A DNA stretch of 37,245 nucleotides from Candidatus Zhuqueibacterota bacterium (GTDB lineage: Bacteria > Zhuqueibacterota > Zhuqueibacteria > Zhuqueibacterales > Zhuqueibacteraceae). Positions 31,477 through 37,245 of the stretch are shown here, piece after piece. Numbering within the stretch: position 1 is the stretch's first letter; each line of letters begins with the position of its first letter. Both the position numbers and the translations under genes were made by a program. The stretch covers positions 1-37,245 of the forward strand of contig JAKEEU010000032.1 in the NCBI GenBank assembly GCA_022616415.1, given 5' to 3'. The notes beneath the pieces were generated by a model. That model was not told the origin of the DNA. It did no database searches and saw only the letters and a list, made by a program, of their open reading frames with translations.

Positions 31477-34011
31477 TTAGAGTTTCCGAATTCCGGCTTT
31501 CAAAGCTTTTTCTGTTTCACTTTCGAATACACTTTTCGGCTGTAAGTCCCAAAGTTCCAGCACAATTTTTTTTAAAGTCTCTCCATCACCTCGCAACAAA
31601 GCCTCTTTCCCTGAAGCAATCAACCTACGTGCCTCTTGCGCATTCACGAAGATTGCGCCAGGTTCACATAAGTTATCAAACAATTCTTTCCAAAACCATT
31701 GTTGTTTGGTTAGTATCCGCCACTTCAAATTTTCCAGGTCATGAATAACTTTCTCAATTCCTCTTTCGTCTTCCCGCTCAACGAGACGATCAACGCTTCT
31801 GCAAAGCATATCATACTCTTTTTGCTCAAGCGTCTGGCCCCATTGTCTGACGACCTCCTCTGTTGCACTTTTTTCTGATTCAACTTTACGAAGTAATAAC
31901 GGCATCTTGCCCCGAGATTCGACTTGCCTTTCAACTTCGCTAAGTCGTCCTCGGATCATTTTAGATTGTTGAACGACTCTTTTTGCATCATCAGGATCAG
32001 CCTGACTTTCCCGTTCTAAATTATATTGCTGGACAGCCAGGTTTTCCAATTCCGCTTTTACTTCAAGCACTTCCTGCTGGATGACAGGGTTGCCGATCCC
32101 CTGAGTTACTTCTTCCAATTTTTCAATACGCTCATAATGCTCCTCAAGCTCAACCCGAAGGGCCTTCGCGTTTTTAATCATCGCTGGATCATTCTCTTTA
32201 GCCACATAGACACGTTCTCGAAAATGTTGATTGAGTATAGGAACAAATGCCTCGACCTCCATCTTGCGAGAAGTGTCGATACTGATTGCCAACTCAATTT
32301 CAGCCCCTTCGGGAATGGGGCGGCGAATTTTGTTTGAATGAATTTTAAGATTGCCCACCCAAGTATTGGCTTCGGGATCAGATTTCGAACCTCTATCTGT
32401 GATCTCCCAAATTTTGATTGGCAAACAATCGTCTGACTGACTTGGCTTTAGGGTTTTGCTTGCCTTGTAAGTTACTCGTTTTTCAACGGGAAGCGGCGTA
32501 GAACGATGGAAGATGATGTCTATCTCACTTCTACCATCAGGACGGACAACTTCCGCTCCAATTGCATGTGGTAATGGGGGTTCAGTTAACGACAAACCAT
32601 GACGGATGCTGAATGAATCTGGAGTCAGAGTGAAATCATTTCCTTTTTCATCTCTAAGATATATCCAGAAGCGAGTTGTTTTGCCTTGTAGGAGATGAAC
32701 ATTCGCTTCAAAATAACCATTTTGTAAGGGCAACCAGCCACTATTCCAATGCCCTGCCTCTGCTTCAATTAGAATCTGTAGAGACCTTACACTCGACGGG
32801 AGCTTTTCAATGCTACCGGCGACCATGCAAGTAGTCTCAGCCCATACCGCCTCGTGCGCAAGATTTATTTTTATGCTTCCTGGCTTGGTAGTAATTGGAG
32901 ACTCTTGTTTCAAAGGCAAAGTAGAAGCGTATATAGCTGCACCACGCGCCACTACTGTCATGGGATCAATACTGTAATCCAGCTTTACTCCCAATTCGCT
33001 TGTGATCATATCACGGACGATGGGCATATGCGTTGGCCCACCGACGAGCATGACGGCTGCCACTTCCTTGTTGGAAAGGCGAGCTCCGTCGAGTGCTTCT
33101 TTACAAAATTTAATTGTTTTGGCAATGAAGGGCTCAACCAGTTGGTTCAGTTCAGCTCTTTTGAGTTCGAATTCAAGTTCGATTAGGTTACCATCTCTAT
33201 CAGTTCCTATGTCAAAAATGCTAATTTCAACTCGTTCTGAAAGACTGAGGTCGATCTTCACCTCTTCTGCTTTGCCACGCAGAAATTGCATGAGCTTTTT
33301 TCGCGCCACTGGATCGTTGTCAGGTTGCGGCAGATTAAATGACTCTTCCAAGCGTGGCCAAAATATGTTTTCTACAATCAGACGGTCGAAGTCCTTGCCA
33401 CCCAGCATATTGTCACCTTTGTGCTCCAATACTGATAACTGGCCGTTTCTGGTAGAAACTACAGCAATATCAAAAGTGCCACCACCTAAATCATACACCA
33501 GCCATCTCTTATCGGAAGCTTCCGGCTTCATGCCATAAGCTATCGCCGCCGCCAATGGTTCTTGCAAAAGATACGCTTGATTCAAACCCGACTGCGATGC
33601 CGCACGTGCTGTTGCCTCGCATTGCAACTGACCAAAAGCTGCAGGAACTGTAATGACTGCAGCGTTGATGACATCCGTTGTCTGGCGTTTGGCATCTTCG
33701 ATGAGCGATTTCAACACTTCGGCGGAGAGGTCTTCGGCACTTAATAGTTTTCCCACGGCTAAGAAATTTTTGCGATCACTTTGTCCCATCCAGCGTTTGA
33801 ATTCTGCCGCTGCATTGTCTGGATCTGCAAAGAGTGTATTATAAGCTCTCTTACCGACTATTATGCGGCCACTCTTCTCCACACGGACCACCGACGGAGT
33901 TACATCCATTTGGTCACGGTTCTTAAACACACGTACAGCATCCCCTTCGTACTTGGCAATAGCCGAATTGGTCGTACCAAGGTCAATTCCATAATTTACC
34001 ATGTCGCTCAT
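31477..34011 (-). CDS. Divergent Hsp70-family chaperone with coiled-coil C-terminus
   Basis: 844 residues. The actin-like ATPase domain (about 1-365) is intact: YGIDLGTTNSA (D10 phosphate-1), ITVPAAFGQLQ, LLQEPLAAAIAYG, VYDLGGGTFD (174-181) and MLVGGPTHMPIV (323-330). The canonical DnaK linker and substrate-binding domain are not recognisable; instead come a beta-rich region (about 370-610) and long coiled coils (about 615-790), with a helical tail. ATP-driven client binding is likely but clients are unknown. It lies between a possible nucleotide-exchange-factor-like gene (4-base overlap at 34008) and a pseudokinase-like gene. The genome's housekeeping dnaK is not in this window. Confidence 0.93.
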   Translation of the reverse strand: MSDMVNYGIDLGTTNSAIAKYEGDAVRVFKNRDQMDVTPSVVRVEKSGRIIVGKRAYNTLFADPDNAAAEFKRWMGQSDRKNFLAVGKLLSAEDLSAEVLKSLIEDAKRQTTDVINAAVITVPAAFGQLQCEATARAASQSGLNQAYLLQEPLAAAIAYGMKPEASDKRWLVYDLGGGTFDIAVVSTRNGQLSVLEHKGDNMLGGKDFDRLIVENIFWPRLEESFNLPQPDNDPVARKKLMQFLRGKAEEVKIDLSLSERVEISIFDIGTDRDGNLIELEFELKRAELNQLVEPFIAKTIKFCKEALDGARLSNKEVAAVMLVGGPTHMPIVRDMITSELGVKLDYSIDPMTVVARGAAIYASTLPLKQESPITTKPGSIKINLAHEAVWAETTCMVAGSIEKLPSSVRSLQILIEAEAGHWNSGWLPLQNGYFEANVHLLQGKTTRFWIYLRDEKGNDFTLTPDSFSIRHGLSLTEPPLPHAIGAEVVRPDGRSEIDIIFHRSTPLPVEKRVTYKASKTLKPSQSDDCLPIKIWEITDRGSKSDPEANTWVGNLKIHSNKIRRPIPEGAEIELAISIDTSRKMEVEAFVPILNQHFRERVYVAKENDPAMIKNAKALRVELEEHYERIEKLEEVTQGIGNPVIQQEVLEVKAELENLAVQQYNLERESQADPDDAKRVVQQSKMIRGRLSEVERQVESRGKMPLLLRKVESEKSATEEVVRQWGQTLEQKEYDMLCRSVDRLVEREDERGIEKVIHDLENLKWRILTKQQWFWKELFDNLCEPGAIFVNAQEARRLIASGKEALLRGDGETLKKIVLELWDLQPKSVFESETEKALKAGIRKL

Positions 34012-34394
34012 TGTACACCGTCCTGAGTTGGCTCATTTGATTTTGTTTTCCATTGAAGAATAACCTGACCATGACTCAGAAGCTCTTTGTTAAACAAAAT
34101 TATTGGAGCAATCATCTCCTTGATCATAAGAGTCTTCTGTTCATCAGTTTTTTCACCTTCGGTATCGATAACGTCAACAGCCATTCCGGCGTCATACGTT
34201 TCATCAGTTAAGTCAACAAAGGACGCTCCATGAGCCTCAAGTATCTGCTTCGTTTTCTTGATTGAATAGCGCAGCGGCAGAGCGTAAGGTTGACTTTGAC
34301 AGCTCTCACCTATTCGCCAAAGTCTCCAAATCTCGAGCGCAAGAGTTGCAACTGCATTTCTTGGCAATGCAATCAGATTCTTGTCATCCGGCAT
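34008..34394 (-). CDS. Small protein before hsp70, possibly GrpE-like
   Basis: 128 residues. The first half is helical and basic (LALEIWRLWRIGESCQSQPYA). The second half has ILEAHGASFVDLTDETYDAG, then a loop and strand ending LLSHGQVILQWK, loosely resembling the GrpE beta-domain, which binds the Hsp70 ATPase lobe. That likeness is weak and may be chance. Its ATG follows the stop of the 845-residue gene with no gap, and its TGA overlaps the hsp70 ATG, so the three genes are translationally coupled. A nucleotide-exchange role for the adjacent Hsp70 is an inference from position. Confidence 0.75.
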   Translation of the reverse strand: MPDDKNLIALPRNAVATLALEIWRLWRIGESCQSQPYALPLRYSIKKTKQILEAHGASFVDLTDETYDAGMAVDVIDTEGEKTDEQKTLMIKEMIAPIILFNKELLSHGQVILQWKTKSNEPTQDGVQ

Positions 34395-36932
34395 TCAGCG
34401 CCTCCCATTGTAGTCAACAACTTTGGAGTTTGTCTCATCACGCAATCGTTTATATTCGGCATATTTATTATTATACCGAACCAATTCTGCATTGTACCGT
34501 TCGACATAATAGTTATGACGATTCAATAGGGTTTCATACTCTTCCCGATCAATAGTATTGTCAGTGTCTTCATCATTCTCAATATCTTCTTCTATCTGTT
34601 CGATTTTAGTCGCATATATTTTAATTTGCGTCTTGTAAGAATCGAGATTATTCAAGAGCGTTCGTAATTGACTTTCTAAACGGCTTAACTCCGTCTTTGC
34701 AGCATCAATTTCTACGTTCGGCGTTTCTTTTCTATTGTCGTTACTAAATTCCCTGAATTCAGTTCCTGAAGGAGGCAATATAGAAACACCGAGTTCGCTT
34801 TGACCGCTATGTGCCGTCACGCGCTCGAAGACTGTCCTTATTTCACTGGACAGTTTTGTACTGATACTCTTCGGTGGTGAATTAAAAATGTAGTCGTCAT
34901 TTGCTTCAATAAGCTCAGGATTTCCAATATACCATGATTTCGGTTCGCGGTTCGGCGAACCATAAATGACTTCGTAACGCCGATAGTGATTTCGACGGTG
35001 AGGATTGAAAACCCATGAGCCTCCAGTAGTGATGGAAATTTGCGACACGTTGATACCGAATGCCACTTTAAAATTTCCAACAGGTATTTCAATAGTTGTC
35101 ACTCCTGGTGGCGCAGAAATGTCTTTCCAATTATGAAATTTCAAACTCAAGTGTCGCTCTGTTCCATTATCAATGTAAAGTAAAGCATGGCGCATGTTCC
35201 AAAGCACGTAGCAAAAAAGGCTGGAAACGATAATAGCAATAGATAAAACATTGCAACTAGCTTTTGAGACAATTGGGAAAATACCTGAGCGACTATGTTT
35301 CCATATTCGCCTTTTCTGGCTAACAGTTGTATTGCTGTGAGCAAACAAAGTAGCATAACGTGGATTCCAAAAGTGAAAAATAAATCCATCATTTATTTTG
35401 GTTACAATCCTGACTGACTGCTCGCGCCCGCCGTGTTCCCTACCAAGCGAAGAAAGCGGGAAAATCCTATTTAGCGATATAAATAATATGAAGAGTACAC
35501 CCAATAGCAGCCCACTTAGGGCTGTTCCATTGATAGTCGGTAATATATTCAAGGTGTTGTAGCAACATGCGAAAACACCTGCTATTGAAGCCGAAGCAAG
35601 AATCATTTGCTTTAAATTCAGCGCTCTACGGTGCCGCAAACAATCCGAGCATACAGGAAATGAAAATGAAACAGCATGTTTCACGTTTCCTGTTTGCCAT
35701 TCGTAGGAGATCTTTTCTTCAGTGGATGGCTGACCTAAACAGCATGTGCAAAGGGAAGGTACTCTTATCGTGTTGCCAGCAACAGCCACTTGACTGACCC
35801 ATGGCCCATTTATTGTCTGATCATGTTCTTTTTCTAACTTTTCGGCATCTTGTTTTTGATGCGCATTTTTTGAAACGGTTTCCAAATCTTCTTTGATACG
35901 CTCGGAGATGATACTATCCTTAGATAAAGCTAACGCTTCTCTGAGCAATTGTTCGGAGCTTTGAAGGTCCTCGGCATCATTATGGTAGTTGATGGAGATG
36001 CTTCTGAGACAAGAAGCGGCAGTTTCACGCGCTCGCTTTACAGTCTCAGAATCTATCTTTGCCAATTGTGCCAGTCGTTTAACTTCTGGCAATACCGCGG
36101 ATTTATAACGCCGATAAGCTTGGTCGCAATCACTTTTCTTTTCAGATGACAGTTGCTTGCTTTCAAGTGCTTCGGAAAGGGTCTGGAGAATGCTTTTAAC
36201 ATTTTCTTCGACACGATTTTCAAATGTTTCGAATACTTTGGTTTCAATACGGACAATGGCTCGATTAGGGAAACCAGAACGACGTATTAAATCAAGATGG
36301 CGCGCCGTTATGTCGTATTGACTTCGATCAAGCGCTTTTTGCAAAAGACTCATCGAAGGTTCAAGAATGATCTCCCACGATTTCCCTTTTAGATCTTCAA
36401 ATTCGGAAGCATCCGCTACAGATTCGACTCCGGATTTTTTCTCGATGTTTTCAAATTGCTGCCAGAAGGCATCGTTCTCCAAGGTTATGCGCCAACTCTC
36501 GAATGCATTCTTCCATAACGAAATATCGTCTGCATTGGGATCTCTCATTACAGCGACGGCATGCAACAGCCGAGCCAAGTTGGCCCTCGCTGAAATGAAC
36601 CTTGCCGACTGCCAAATTTCGATGCTTTCTAAGAATTCTCCAGCCCCCAACTGGCGTATCGCCTTAGCGTCTGCTGGATTACTCTCAGTAAACCAAAACA
36701 ATCTTTCAAGCAACCTCGTTTCCGGTCTGTCCAAACGATTAAAAGCATCGCGAATGGTGGAATCGTTACGCTCGATAGTATTCAAAAAGAACAAAGGGTC
36801 AGCCATTGCGTTAAGACCACCAACTTTGGCACGTAGCTTCAGTTTATTTTGGACATCACGGACAGTTTTCCACGTTGCGTTCGCCGCAACACCTAAAACT
36901 CTAAAGGCATTTTCTTCATAAACCGTCTTCAT
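34395..36932 (-). CDS. Large membrane protein with degenerate J-domain-like N-terminus
   Basis: 845 residues. The start (NAFRVLGVAANATWKTVRDV, then AFNRLDRPETRLLERLFWF at about 63-81) resembles helices of a J domain, but there is no HPD. A helical region with charged repeats spans about 85-370. A Cys cluster (C395, C398 and C428, C431) forms a probable zinc ribbon. Three membrane helices follow (about 441-462, 468-490, 558-581). Next is a beta-rich section, then a strong coiled coil at 740-835. A membrane-bound co-chaperone recruiting the Hsp70 of the same operon is plausible, though without HPD it could not stimulate it in the usual way. First gene of the operon. Confidence 0.8.
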   Translation of the reverse strand: MKTVYEENAFRVLGVAANATWKTVRDVQNKLKLRAKVGGLNAMADPLFFLNTIERNDSTIRDAFNRLDRPETRLLERLFWFTESNPADAKAIRQLGAGEFLESIEIWQSARFISARANLARLLHAVAVMRDPNADDISLWKNAFESWRITLENDAFWQQFENIEKKSGVESVADASEFEDLKGKSWEIILEPSMSLLQKALDRSQYDITARHLDLIRRSGFPNRAIVRIETKVFETFENRVEENVKSILQTLSEALESKQLSSEKKSDCDQAYRRYKSAVLPEVKRLAQLAKIDSETVKRARETAASCLRSISINYHNDAEDLQSSEQLLREALALSKDSIISERIKEDLETVSKNAHQKQDAEKLEKEHDQTINGPWVSQVAVAGNTIRVPSLCTCCLGQPSTEEKISYEWQTGNVKHAVSFSFPVCSDCLRHRRALNLKQMILASASIAGVFACCYNTLNILPTINGTALSGLLLGVLFILFISLNRIFPLSSLGREHGGREQSVRIVTKINDGFIFHFWNPRYATLFAHSNTTVSQKRRIWKHSRSGIFPIVSKASCNVLSIAIIVSSLFCYVLWNMRHALLYIDNGTERHLSLKFHNWKDISAPPGVTTIEIPVGNFKVAFGINVSQISITTGGSWVFNPHRRNHYRRYEVIYGSPNREPKSWYIGNPELIEANDDYIFNSPPKSISTKLSSEIRTVFERVTAHSGQSELGVSILPPSGTEFREFSNDNRKETPNVEIDAAKTELSRLESQLRTLLNNLDSYKTQIKIYATKIEQIEEDIENDEDTDNTIDREEYETLLNRHNYYVERYNAELVRYNNKYAEYKRLRDETNSKVVDYNGRR

Positions 36933-37245
36933 TTGAATCTATTTGAGCGAGATTGCATGTGATAAATTATCATGACCTGATCCCAAAAACTAATTTAATA
37001 GTTACCAACATATTGCAGATTTTGCGCATACAAAAGTCATCAGTATTTTTACGTCTCACTTGACGTCCCCAAAGTTGCACAACTTCCAACAAATGAAAAT
37101 CCTTTTGAGGGTAAAAAAACAGAAATTTATTTTCAAATGAATGCTAATAACCTACATTCCGCAGGTTGTGATCGAGCATTTTTGGATTTTTGGCGCTCCC
37201 AGTCGGAAGCGTTATAATCGTTCGTAAGTTCTTTTTCTTTCTTGA
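36933..37245. other. Non-coding region upstream of the chaperone operon
   Basis: 313 AT-rich bases up to the window edge without a convincing gene. It should hold the leftward promoter of the chaperone operon; several candidate -35/-10 pairs exist but none is strong. Small palindromes are present: TGATAAATTATCA (36960-36972), ACGTC-TCACTT-GACGT (37051-37066) and AAGTTG-CA-CAACTT (37072-37085). These are candidate operators. Near the right edge TATAAT (37213-37218) with TTTGGC 18 bases before it could be a rightward promoter for a gene outside the window. Confidence 0.45.

Overview
The window looks like chromosomal DNA of a Gram-negative bacterium with moderate GC. The evidence is a lipobox lipoprotein, an O-antigen ligase/polymerase, a Wzx flippase and a WecA/MraY-type initiating transferase. 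Intergenic gaps are crowded with short palindromic or dispersed repeats, a style seen in FCB-group and candidate-phylum genomes. I cannot assign a phylum from this sequence alone. No rRNA, tRNA, CRISPR array or transposase was seen.

Left part (1-7.9 kb): a 17-bp tandem repeat at the edge; a secreted NlpC/P60-like protein, an endonuclease/exonuclease/phosphatase-fold lipoprotein and a small membrane protein on the minus strand. On the plus strand an ArsR-type regulator with an apparently leaderless promoter is followed by an internally duplicated SRPBCC/AHSA1 protein, a DUF1579-like secreted protein and a decayed SRPBCC fragment. An ogt alkyltransferase and a NicO-like metal transporter run leftwards.

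Centre (7.9-25.1 kb): a surface-polysaccharide locus. It has a Wzy/WaaL-family protein, then a leftward trio resembling WbpI/WbpD/WbpB (epimerase, acetyltransferase, dehydrogenase) for an acetamido-uronic acid sugar. A rightward block follows: Wzx flippase, three GT4 glycosyltransferases, FkbM methyltransferase, two different AsnB-type amidotransferases, a zinc-ribbon methyltransferase and WecA-like transferase. Uronic-acid-type enzymes beside two amidotransferases suggest an amidated sugar.

Right-centre (25.1-29.8 kb): a VapBC-like toxin-antitoxin pair, a pRiA4b ORF-3-like protein whose 3' end runs out of frame into a 5'-3' exonuclease gene, a TumE-like toxin pair, uracil phosphoribosyltransferase and a membrane protein.

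Right end (29.8-36.9 kb): the most unusual part, a tightly packed, visibly more AT-rich leftward operon. It encodes a membrane protein with a degenerate J-domain-like start, a small protein that may be GrpE-like, a divergent Hsp70 with a coiled-coil tail, a protein with a possible kinase-like C-lobe but no catalytic motifs, and a AAA+ ATPase. The last two are in one frame, separated only by an amber codon and 15 codons. It looks like a self-contained accessory chaperone/unfoldase system that I cannot match to a named one.
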